NCBI GenBank assembly: GCA_964586595.1
Contig: CAZPHB010000019.1
Location: forward strand, 1-40,711
DNA length: 40,711 nucleotides
Source: REEB481 sp964586595
GTDB lineage: Bacteria > Bacteroidota > Bacteroidia > NS11-12g > UBA955
Reading direction: 5' to 3'
Below, in pieces: positions 17,874-25,489 of this stretch. The translations under genes and the position numbers were made by a program. Below the pieces are notes generated by a model. It was not told the origin of the DNA. It was given only the letters and a program-made list of their open reading frames with translations, and did no database searches. The number at the start of each line of letters is the position of its first letter. Positions within the stretch are counted from its first letter, which is position 1.

Positions 17874-19141
17874 TCGGTTCCTGCGATTTGTGCTAAAAAC
17901 ATACGGTACAAAGTGAAGGTATTGACGTATCCATGCAAAGTTAAGGTTTCCATAACATCATCAACACTGTGGTATGCTGGCCTCGGGCCTGCCAGATAGC
18001 CAAAGAAGGAGGGCACTCCGGCTTCGGTGAAAAAATAATGGTCGGAATTGGCGGCTTTTCCCCGCTTTTGAACCGCAGGAAGCAGGTGATGCTGCCTGTT
18101 CAAACTGTCCAACAGGTTAAATTCAGGGGGAAAAACACTGGCATTCACCACGGTCATGCCTTGTTCTCCGGTGCCCATCAAATCCATGTTGATCAGAAAT
18201 CGGATGTGGTTTAAAGGCAAAATCCCGTCGCGTATCAGGGCTGCAGAACCCAGAAGTCCGGCTTCTTCCGCAGCAAAAAACACCACCACTACGCTGTATG
18301 GCAATGGCTTCTTAGCCAAATCACGCGCCATGTCAAGCACCATGGCCACTCCGGAAGCATTGTCGTTGGCACCCGGAAAAACAGCCTTCCCCATACGGCC
18401 CAGATGGTCGTAATGTGCGGTCAGCACCAACAGAGAATCGGGTCGATAGGTTCCCGGGATGAAGGCCAATACGTTGCGGCAAAGCTGACCAGGCTTATAT
18501 TGATTTTTGATGTTCAACTCCAGCCGCATGTCATGCTGCACCCTGTCTTCACGCAGCCAAAGCACCACCCGAGATGCTGTTTCTGTGGCGACGCCCCAGG
18601 CCGGCAGGCGGGGAACCAGATTCACCCAAACCGGAACCGGATGTTGTGCACGCAACGCTGAAATCCGTTTGCCCCAGATAGGGTGGCTGAGCATGGCATC
18701 AGGTACGGCGGGAACAGTACCCAGCGAACGCCAAGGACCCCTGGGATAGTAAAGTGTATCTGCCCAGCTCCATTTCCTCAGGAGCAGGCTGCCCTTCCAG
18801 GAAGGCGACGCTGCATCTGCCAGAACATCGATTCCGGGCTTCAATCGGCGACCACCACACCGAACGGCAAGCTCAGGTATGGTATTCACAGAGATGAAAA
18901 AATCGTGCCTGTATGTGCCATTCCAAGCTTGTACACCGGCCTTTCGCAATTCGGCTTCCAGCAAAGCAGCGGCTTTCAACGCTCCATCCTGCACATAACC
19001 TCTGCCGGCCAGCTTCCTGCTGCACAGCTGTTCGATGAACTTTCGGGCCCAAACGGTATCCTGCGCCGCCAGTGGACTGTGAAGGCAGCCAAGTGCACAG
19101 AATATCAATGTTCTCAACCAATACAAGCTTCTTAAGCACAT
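17870..19141 (-). CDS. Secreted M28-family zinc aminopeptidase-like protein
   Basis: M28 peptidases are two-zinc exopeptidases; some family members instead cyclise or hydrolyse amides. The 423-residue protein has a signal peptide (MCLRSLYWLRTLIFCALGCLHSPLAAQ). Zinc ligands and catalytic residues are visible: HYDHLG at about residues 243-248, GANDNASG, FFAAEEAGLLGS, NMDLMG and the late His in YHSVDD. The ATG at 19141 is preferred because it begins the signal peptide directly; the upstream in-frame codon at 19171 is TTG. A TATGTTTG -7 element lies at 19176-19169. It is the first gene of a two-gene unit with the GH3 enzyme. Confidence 0.92.
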   Translation of the reverse strand: MCLRSLYWLRTLIFCALGCLHSPLAAQDTVWARKFIEQLCSRKLAGRGYVQDGALKAAALLEAELRKAGVQAWNGTYRHDFFISVNTIPELAVRCGGRRLKPGIDVLADAASPSWKGSLLLRKWSWADTLYYPRGPWRSLGTVPAVPDAMLSHPIWGKRISALRAQHPVPVWVNLVPRLPAWGVATETASRVVLWLREDRVQHDMRLELNIKNQYKPGQLCRNVLAFIPGTYRPDSLLVLTAHYDHLGRMGKAVFPGANDNASGVAMVLDMARDLAKKPLPYSVVVVFFAAEEAGLLGSAALIRDGILPLNHIRFLINMDLMGTGEQGMTVVNASVFPPEFNLLDSLNRQHHLLPAVQKRGKAANSDHYFFTEAGVPSFFGYLAGPRPAYHSVDDVMETLTLHGYVNTFTLYRMFLAQIAGTE

Positions 19142-19161
19142 AATTTCTAGTTCCCTCCCCG

Positions 19162-19176
19162 TACTTTGCAAACATA
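19162..19176. promoter_or_regulatory. Back-to-back divergent -7 elements
   Basis: On the plus strand TACTTTG (19162-19168) points at the LOG-family gene. Immediately abutting it, minus-strand TATGTTTG (19176-19169), an exact TAnnTTTG match, points at the M28 gene and has a TTG 17 bp upstream. The junction TTTGCAAA is itself palindromic. Two polymerases could not open both sites at once, so the genes may compete for transcription. Confidence 0.45.
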
Positions 19177-19179
19177 ACC

Positions 19180-19950
19180 ATGAATGTGATTCCCAAGCCC
19201 TCCGGACCAGAAGAAGAAATCTACCTGGAAGGTGCGCGCAGCCGCGGCTACGAGTTCTTGTTCGCCTTCAAGGTGATGTGGGAGTTTATCAAAGGATTCC
19301 GCACCCTTCATTTCGTAGGACCCTGCGTTACCGTATTCGGTTCAGCGCGCTACAAACATGGCCATACGTATTACGAGATGGCACGAAAAACCGGCGCCGC
19401 CATTGCCAATGCAGGTTTTACCACCATGACCGGCGGCGGGCCCGGCATCATGGAAGCGGCAAACCGCGGTGCAGCCGAAAATGAGGGCCGCAGCGTAGGT
19501 GTAAACATCGTTCTGCCCATGGAACAAGAACCCAATCCGTTCATGGACACCCAGGTGAACATCCGATACTTCTTTGTGCGCAAGGTATTGCTGCTGAAGT
19601 ACTCCTACGGGTTTGTGGTGCTTCCGGGCGGCTTCGGCACCATGGATGAATTGTTTGAAACCCTCACACTTGTGCAAACACGCAGCATCCGCGATTTCCC
19701 CATCGTGCTGATGGGGAAGGATTACTACAAAGAAATGTGGACCGCGCTGAACGATATGGTCGTTGAAGGCACCATTTCTGCCGAAGACCTCAAACTTGTA
19801 CTCCTCACCGATGACCCTGATGAAGCCATCAACCATATCGGTTATTACGTAGGACGGAATTTCAGGGTGCTGCGCAGGCGCAGACCTTTCTGGTGGTTGT
19901 TCGAAAACCACCGCCGCAGCTCGAAAAAACCTGTCAGCGTATCAGGCTGA
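19180..19950 (+). CDS. LOG-family Rossmann protein (TIGR00730)
   Basis: This 256-residue protein has the two signatures of the lysine-decarboxylase-like / LOG family: GGGPGIMEAANRGA at residues 85-98 and PGGFGTMDE at 149-157. Many characterised members are nucleoside 5'-monophosphate phosphoribohydrolases that release free bases, including cytokinins, from nucleotides. Despite the old family name, they are not lysine decarboxylases. The C-terminus is longer and very basic (RNFRVLRRRRPFWWLF...RRSSKK). The ATG at 19180 follows a -7-like element by 11 bp. The 3' end overlaps the convergent M4 peptidase gene by 17 bp. Confidence 0.9.
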   Translation: MNVIPKPSGPEEEIYLEGARSRGYEFLFAFKVMWEFIKGFRTLHFVGPCVTVFGSARYKHGHTYYEMARKTGAAIANAGFTTMTGGGPGIMEAANRGAAENEGRSVGVNIVLPMEQEPNPFMDTQVNIRYFFVRKVLLLKYSYGFVVLPGGFGTMDELFETLTLVQTRSIRDFPIVLMGKDYYKEMWTALNDMVVEGTISAEDLKLVLLTDDPDEAINHIGYYVGRNFRVLRRRRPFWWLFENHRRSSKKPVSVSG

Positions 19951-22900
19951 TGGTTTCCCGTTCGAAATGGGTTTTGTCTTCCCAGTCCTTCACAAAAACC
20001 TTCACCGCATAAACACCATCGGGGGCCGGACGGCCTTCAAACAGGCCATCCCAGCCGTTTTTGTCGTCGCCACGGAACATCAGTGCACCCCAGCGGTTGT
20101 ACACTTCAAAATGCATCCACTTATGACCAATGATGGTAGGTTTATACACATCGTTCAGTCCGTCGCCATTTGGTGTGAAGGAGTTTGGAACAGACATCAT
20201 GTACACGTTGCGCACGGTTAAAGGTTTTACCATGGTGTCGGCGCAACCAATATCGTTTCGCACAATAAGCCGCACCAGATAGGTGCCGGTATCGCGGAAA
20301 CTGTACTGCGGATTGGGGTCGGTACTGCCGCCGCCATCGCCAAATTCCCAGCTGTAGGTTTGCGCGTATCTGGATAAATCGGTGAAGGAAGCCAGCGGAT
20401 TCAGCGAGGTTGGATTGAGGGGATTCCAGGTGAAATCGGCCGTCGGTTGTCCGTGTACCCGAACGAAGGAAACAGTTTGGAACGAATCCTTACAGCCATC
20501 GGCGTTTTTCACCAGCAGCTTCAATCCATACAATCCGGTGTCTTTGAACGAACGCGCGCCGTTGTTGCCGCTTTGTTTCAGCCCATCAGACCAACTCCAG
20601 CTCCAGGAAACGGCTCCGTAGCTCAGGTTGTTGATGTTGGTTGAAAGCCCCGAACATACATCAAACACCGCAGGCGCTGCACCGGCAACAGGCGGCGTAC
20701 TCACGGTAATGTAGATGGAATCGGTCAGTGGGTTGGAGCAGTTGTCGCTCACGGTATAGGAGTAGAATGCTGAAGCCGTCGGTTTGAACTTAAAGGGATT
20801 CGGCGCATTGATTACCGTTCCGAGCCAGTTGATGCTGCGTGCCAGGGGCAAACCGCCGCTCAGTACCAGATTCACCTGCACGGAATCGCCCGGGCAAATG
20901 AGGTTGTCATACACCGGAGTTGCTGCCAGCTTCGCCCGAACACTTACCGTAACGCTGGCAGTATCGGGTTTTACCGTACAGGCATCTGTTAAAATTGCTG
21001 TGTAAACCGTGGTGCTCAAAGGACGCACATTGTGCGTGGCTCCGCTGCCCAAACCCTGATTCCAGTTGAGCTGGTAACCTGAGGGAAGGCCACCCGCCGT
21101 CACAGCATTCAGCGTGAACGTTGCTCCATGACAAATGAGCGTATCGCGGTTCAACGTAAGGTTCAGCGGGGCGCGAACCGTCACGACAGCACTGTCACTC
21201 ACAGGATTCATACATCCATCGCTGAGCGTAAAGACGTATTTAGTTGTAACCACCGGGCTAACGGTATGCGATTTATTCCCGGTGGGCAGTCCCTGATTCC
21301 AGTCGTACTGATGTTTCGATGGCATACCTCCTGAAGGCGTGGCGCGCAGGAATACCGGCCGACCGGCGCAAATCAGGGTGTCCGGGTCAAGACGTACGTT
21401 CAGCGCCGGACGGTAACGCACGTACACCGAATCGGAATTTCCGGGCGCGGAACAGCCGTCGCTGAGGGTCACCTTATACCAGCCATCCGCAGAAGGCTTG
21501 GTTTTCTTGAATGAACCGTTGCCCAAACCGCGGTTCCACAGCAGTTGATGTTTCAAGGTATCGCCGCCGGAAGCAACGGCAGTCAGGCGCACAGAATCAT
21601 TAATGCACAGCAGCGTATCGGCCGTTTGCAGTGTTACCTGCAAAGGCGTTTTCACCCAAACTTTCACGAATGCAGTATCCTGAACATCGGTGCAGCCATC
21701 CGACAAAACAGCCATGTAGGTAGTTGTAGCGGCAGGTTTTGCAGCAGCCGGACTGCCGTTCAGGTTGCCGGGAGTCCAGGTGAGTTTCCTGGAAAGTTGC
21801 AAACCACCGCTCACCGAGGCACGCAGCGCAGCCGTTGTTCCGCTGCAAATCACGGTATCCTTCATGGCGGCAAGCTGCAGCGGTTTCAAAACGTCAACTT
21901 TGATCTGGTCGCTGACAGAAAACCCGGAACAGACATCGTATAGGGTAACGGTGTACGTTGCCGTATCGGTAGGTTTTACATACGGCGACACGCCGCTGGG
22001 CCAGCCTTTCCAGGTAATCCGCAAATCAGGTGCATATCCGCCGGAAGCCGCAGCCTTCAGCTGCATGGAATCGCCATAGCACAAGGTGGTATCGTTGCCG
22101 GCGTTCACCTGTAATGGCTTGCGCACGGAGTAGTATTTAGCCTTGAAGCCCTTGCCCACCACGAGTTGGTCGCTCCAGAATTTGAACGTAACGGTGTTTC
22201 CGGGAATCCGGATGGGTAAGCCTGCATTCATCAGGCCAGTGGTGGTTTTCCAGGGCGTAGCTCCGGTAGATTTCCAGCCGGCGTACAGGTAAATGGTATC
22301 GTATTTCTGTTCGAGGTCCACCATGGTGAACTGCACCACCATGCTGTCGGCGCCGGGATCAGTGAGGTGCAGGATGGAGGTGTTGTTCTGGAAATAGTTT
22401 CCTTCCCCGCCCTGATCATACACAATTCCCTTGCAAGCCTGAACCGTATCACGCCCGGAGGGCGGCAGCAAAATTCCCTGACAAATATCCAGGGTGGAAT
22501 CCACCTTGATCCAGGCAATCTTGCTGATGGAATCAACCTTGTTGTGGAAGCAACTGGTGGCTTTAAGTTTTACGGTAAAGTTGTTGTAGCTCAGGTAGGT
22601 ATTGGAAGGGTTGTATGCTTTGGAAGTATTTCCATCGCCAAACCACCATTCCGCCGATCTGGCATTGTCGCTGGTATTGGTGAAGTTCACTGCTGCGGGC
22701 GTGCGGCAGAAGAACGTATCTGAAATGAATCCCGCCTTCACAAAACCACTGTCATACGCATTGCCAATACCCACGGCATACCAGGCGTTGGTGGTGCTGA
22801 TGACTTCTCTGGAACAGTTTCCAAACAAATCGGCAGCCGACATGATGCCGAAGGTGCGCGCATCGGCGTATTGCGACGACGGTGTGAGGTACACGGTCAG

Positions 22901-24436
22901 GTTGCGGTAGGCAATCTGAGCGGCCTTCAGGTAGCCAATGCTGTCCACATTAAAATTCTTCCCAAGATCATTTTTGCCGCTGCCGCCGTCGCTGAGCAGG
23001 TAGTACCAGTAATTCTGCACGCCGCTGTTCACGTGCACGCCGCCATTATCGCCTGCGGAAGTCCACCAAAACGAACCCTTGTAGCAATCCGGGTGATTGA
23101 ACTGATTGGGATTGGCCATGTTGCGGATGCCATTGCCGGTGGCGGTGATGTCTTCCCCAATCCGCCAGTTCCATTTTTTGCTTCGGGCCCAACGTTCGAT
23201 GGCATTGCCAAAAACATCCGAAAATGATTCATTCAGGGCGCCACTTTCGTAGGAATAAATCAGTCCTGCGGAATACGTAGTTACCGCATGTGCAATTTCA
23301 TGTCCGCACACATCCAGTGCCGTGAGCGGCACATTCAGTGATGAGCTTGGATTCCCATCGCCATAAGTCATTACCGATCCATTCCAGAACGCATTGGCAT
23401 AGTTGGAACTGTAATGCACGTAGCTTCTGATCTTCGCATTCTTGTTGTCGTAACTGTTTCGGTTGAAGAGCACTTTGAAAAAGTCAAAGGTTTTTTCCGA
23501 ACCCCAGTGGGCATCTGTAGCTACCTCATCTCTGTTGGCATTGACGTTGTTCCAGAAATTATCGGCATCCGTAAAATCTACTGCAGTGCCGTAGTTGGTA
23601 CCCTTCCTCATGTTGAAGGTTTCCACGCCGTTTCCCCTTCCGGCTTCGCGCAAGCGGTAAGTGCTTGTGTTGACGCTGTCGGTAACCATTTGCTGGGTGT
23701 CGCTGTATTTTGTTTTCGCCACACCTTTGGAATCGCCGCTGTGGATGAGGTTTTCCGTTTCCAACAGCGCGCCGCTTTGGGCATCCAGAAACAGGTTCTG
23801 CCTGCTCATGGGCTCATGCGCATAAATGTCAAACAACCAGGCCAGCTTTACGGCGCCTATTCCCGGGGCGAAGCGCTCCGGTAGCCATACCAGCCTTCCT
23901 TTGGGCAGATACGTAGCTTCAGCGTCTTCCCTGATCTTTTTATATTCGGCTTCTTCATCCGGAATTTCCCATTTATACGAATCAGCGCCCACATGATCGA
24001 GTGCCTTCTTCAAAGCACTCTGTGCATCAAGCATCGGCTGTGCATCGGGGAAGGTTCCGCTGTGCCAGCGTCCGTTAAAGCTCAGCACCTGTCCGTTGCG
24101 CGTATGGCTGATTACCTGGGCGGCATACACATCCTTTCCTTCGCGCAGCTGTTGGTAGCGGTAATGCACCATGCCCAAATCGTCCTGAAATTCGCCGATG
24201 AGCCGCAACGTTGTTTCTTCCCCCCAACCGGCAGCACGGGCAAACCAAAGTGGAAACGCAGATGCTGCAACATAGCGGTGCTCCGGAATCCTGCCGAACA
24301 GCAGCTGGCCGCTGCTTTCATCATACTTCAAATCGGCAGCATACTGTTCCCAGTTATTGGATGTTGTCGGCTTCTGTGCCTGAACCAACCCGAGGCAAAA
24401 CAGGTAAAGGATGACCGCAAGTATTGGTTTGTGCAT
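19934..24436 (-). CDS. Thermolysin-type (M4) metallopeptidase with CUB, Ig/PKD repeats and T9SS type B domain
   Basis: A 1500-residue secreted protease. Order: signal peptide (MHKPILAVILYLFCLGLVQAQ); FTP/PepSY-like propeptide to about residue 240; M4 catalytic domain with HEIAH at 379-383, third zinc ligand E403 in GALNESFSD (20 residues after the second His, as in thermolysin) and the later catalytic His in GGVHVNSG; a PKD domain (WWFGDGN); a CUB-like domain (DTVQACKGIVYDQGGEGNY ... YDTIYLYAGW); about six to seven Ig-like repeats opening 'DTLICxG' with 'SGG' and 'LSDGC'; two further PKD domains (WSWSDG, WEFGDGG); and the T9SS type B end (VPNSFTPNGDGLNDVYKP, YNRWGALMF, GWDG). The codon at 24460 is TTG; the ATG at 24436 begins the signal peptide and is preferred. 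It probably acts at the cell surface or in the medium. Confidence 0.95.
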   Translation of the reverse strand: MHKPILAVILYLFCLGLVQAQKPTTSNNWEQYAADLKYDESSGQLLFGRIPEHRYVAASAFPLWFARAAGWGEETTLRLIGEFQDDLGMVHYRYQQLREGKDVYAAQVISHTRNGQVLSFNGRWHSGTFPDAQPMLDAQSALKKALDHVGADSYKWEIPDEEAEYKKIREDAEATYLPKGRLVWLPERFAPGIGAVKLAWLFDIYAHEPMSRQNLFLDAQSGALLETENLIHSGDSKGVAKTKYSDTQQMVTDSVNTSTYRLREAGRGNGVETFNMRKGTNYGTAVDFTDADNFWNNVNANRDEVATDAHWGSEKTFDFFKVLFNRNSYDNKNAKIRSYVHYSSNYANAFWNGSVMTYGDGNPSSSLNVPLTALDVCGHEIAHAVTTYSAGLIYSYESGALNESFSDVFGNAIERWARSKKWNWRIGEDITATGNGIRNMANPNQFNHPDCYKGSFWWTSAGDNGGVHVNSGVQNYWYYLLSDGGSGKNDLGKNFNVDSIGYLKAAQIAYRNLTVYLTPSSQYADARTFGIMSAADLFGNCSREVISTTNAWYAVGIGNAYDSGFVKAGFISDTFFCRTPAAVNFTNTSDNARSAEWWFGDGNTSKAYNPSNTYLSYNNFTVKLKATSCFHNKVDSISKIAWIKVDSTLDICQGILLPPSGRDTVQACKGIVYDQGGEGNYFQNNTSILHLTDPGADSMVVQFTMVDLEQKYDTIYLYAGWKSTGATPWKTTTGLMNAGLPIRIPGNTVTFKFWSDQLVVGKGFKAKYYSVRKPLQVNAGNDTTLCYGDSMQLKAAASGGYAPDLRITWKGWPSGVSPYVKPTDTATYTVTLYDVCSGFSVSDQIKVDVLKPLQLAAMKDTVICSGTTAALRASVSGGLQLSRKLTWTPGNLNGSPAAAKPAATTTYMAVLSDGCTDVQDTAFVKVWVKTPLQVTLQTADTLLCINDSVRLTAVASGGDTLKHQLLWNRGLGNGSFKKTKPSADGWYKVTLSDGCSAPGNSDSVYVRYRPALNVRLDPDTLICAGRPVFLRATPSGGMPSKHQYDWNQGLPTGNKSHTVSPVVTTKYVFTLSDGCMNPVSDSAVVTVRAPLNLTLNRDTLICHGATFTLNAVTAGGLPSGYQLNWNQGLGSGATHNVRPLSTTVYTAILTDACTVKPDTASVTVSVRAKLAATPVYDNLICPGDSVQVNLVLSGGLPLARSINWLGTVINAPNPFKFKPTASAFYSYTVSDNCSNPLTDSIYITVSTPPVAGAAPAVFDVCSGLSTNINNLSYGAVSWSWSWSDGLKQSGNNGARSFKDTGLYGLKLLVKNADGCKDSFQTVSFVRVHGQPTADFTWNPLNPTSLNPLASFTDLSRYAQTYSWEFGDGGGSTDPNPQYSFRDTGTYLVRLIVRNDIGCADTMVKPLTVRNVYMMSVPNSFTPNGDGLNDVYKPTIIGHKWMHFEVYNRWGALMFRGDDKNGWDGLFEGRPAPDGVYAVKVFVKDWEDKTHFERETISLIR

Positions 24437-24509
24437 AAGCGAAATGGGATTTCTTTTCAAATAAAATGCAATTCATAAGACTATAAAATGACTTAATGAG
24501 TTGCCTGAA

Positions 24510-24517
24510 TAAATTTG
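24510..24517 (+). promoter_or_regulatory. -7 element of the flavin oxidoreductase gene
   Basis: TAAATTTG fits TAnnTTTG exactly and ends 5 bp before the ATG at 24523. Transcription from it would start at or next to the start codon, giving a leaderless or nearly leaderless mRNA. No clear -33 TTG is present. Confidence 0.45.
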
Positions 24518-24522
24518 CGTAC

Positions 24523-25467
24523 ATGCGTACGCGGGTTTCGGAGCTTTTTGGAATTGATTTTCCCATCATCCAGGGGGGCATGATCTGGTGCAGCGGCTGG
24601 GAATTGGCTGCGGCCGTCAGCAATGCAGGAGGTTTGGGTTTGATTGGCGCAGGAAGCATGTATCCCGAAGTGTTGCGCGAACAGATCCGCAAATGCAAAC
24701 TGGCCACCAACAAGCCCTTTGGCGTGAATGTGCCTTTACTCTATCCGGATATTGAACAGCACATGGACATCATCGCCGGGGAAGGCGTGCGCATCGTGTT
24801 CACCAGCGCGGGCAATCCCGCCACCTGGACCGGCTGGCTGAAGGAACGCGGCATCACCGTGGTACACGTGGTTTCCAACTTGAAATTTGCCCTCAAATGT
24901 GCACAGGTTGGCGTGGATGCGATTGTGGCGGAAGGCTTTGAAGCAGGCGGCCACAACGGTCGGGAAGAAACCACCACCATGTGCCTGATTCCGATGATTC
25001 GCGAGGCGGTACAACTTCCGCTGATTGCAGCCGGCGGTATTGGCAGCGGACAGGCCATGGCTGCGGCACTTTGCCTTGGGGCAGAAGGTGTTCAGGTTGG
25101 AAGCCGTTTTGCCGCCACGGTGGAAAGCAGCGCCCACCCGAACTTCAAAAACGCCATTCTGACGGCCGGCGACGGCGATACGAAACTCACGCTGAAAGAA
25201 CTCACGCCGGTTCGGCTCATCAAGAATCACTTCTATCATGAAGTTGAAGCGGCTTATGCACGGGGTGCTTCCAAAGAAGAGCTGCAGCAACTCTTAGGAC
25301 GAGGCCGCGCCAAGAAAGGCATGTTTGAAGGCGATTTGGACGAAGGCGAACTGGAAATCGGGCAGGTGAGCGCGGCCATCCACGACCTGCCGCATGCCGA
25401 AACAGTAGTCCGGGAAATGATGGCGGACTGCCGTGAAACCCTGAAACAAAACGCGGCGCATTGTTAA
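24523..25467 (+). CDS. FMN-dependent nitronate monooxygenase / FabK-like oxidoreductase
   Basis: A 314-residue TIM-barrel flavoenzyme of the 2-nitropropane dioxygenase family, which includes nitronate monooxygenases and the enoyl-ACP reductase FabK. Motifs: FPIIQGGMIWCSGWELAAAVSNAGGLGLIG at the N-terminus (FMN phosphate and substrate region), EGFEAGGHNGR, LIAAGGIGSGQAMAAALCLGAEGVQVGSRF (phosphate-binding loops). The AGGHxGR segment is shared by both activities, so the sequence does not decide between detoxification of alkyl nitronates and fatty-acid synthesis. The ATG at 24523 gives the family start MRTRVSELFGIDFPIIQGG; the upstream ATG at 24496 adds nine unconserved residues and precedes the promoter candidate. 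Ends 22 bp from the convergent GH92 gene. Confidence 0.93.
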   Translation: MRTRVSELFGIDFPIIQGGMIWCSGWELAAAVSNAGGLGLIGAGSMYPEVLREQIRKCKLATNKPFGVNVPLLYPDIEQHMDIIAGEGVRIVFTSAGNPATWTGWLKERGITVVHVVSNLKFALKCAQVGVDAIVAEGFEAGGHNGREETTTMCLIPMIREAVQLPLIAAGGIGSGQAMAAALCLGAEGVQVGSRFAATVESSAHPNFKNAILTAGDGDTKLTLKELTPVRLIKNHFYHEVEAAYARGASKEELQQLLGRGRAKKGMFEGDLDEGELEIGQVSAAIHDLPHAETVVREMMADCRETLKQNAAHC

Positions 25468-25489
25468 GCCAGTGCCGGAACCTCAACAC

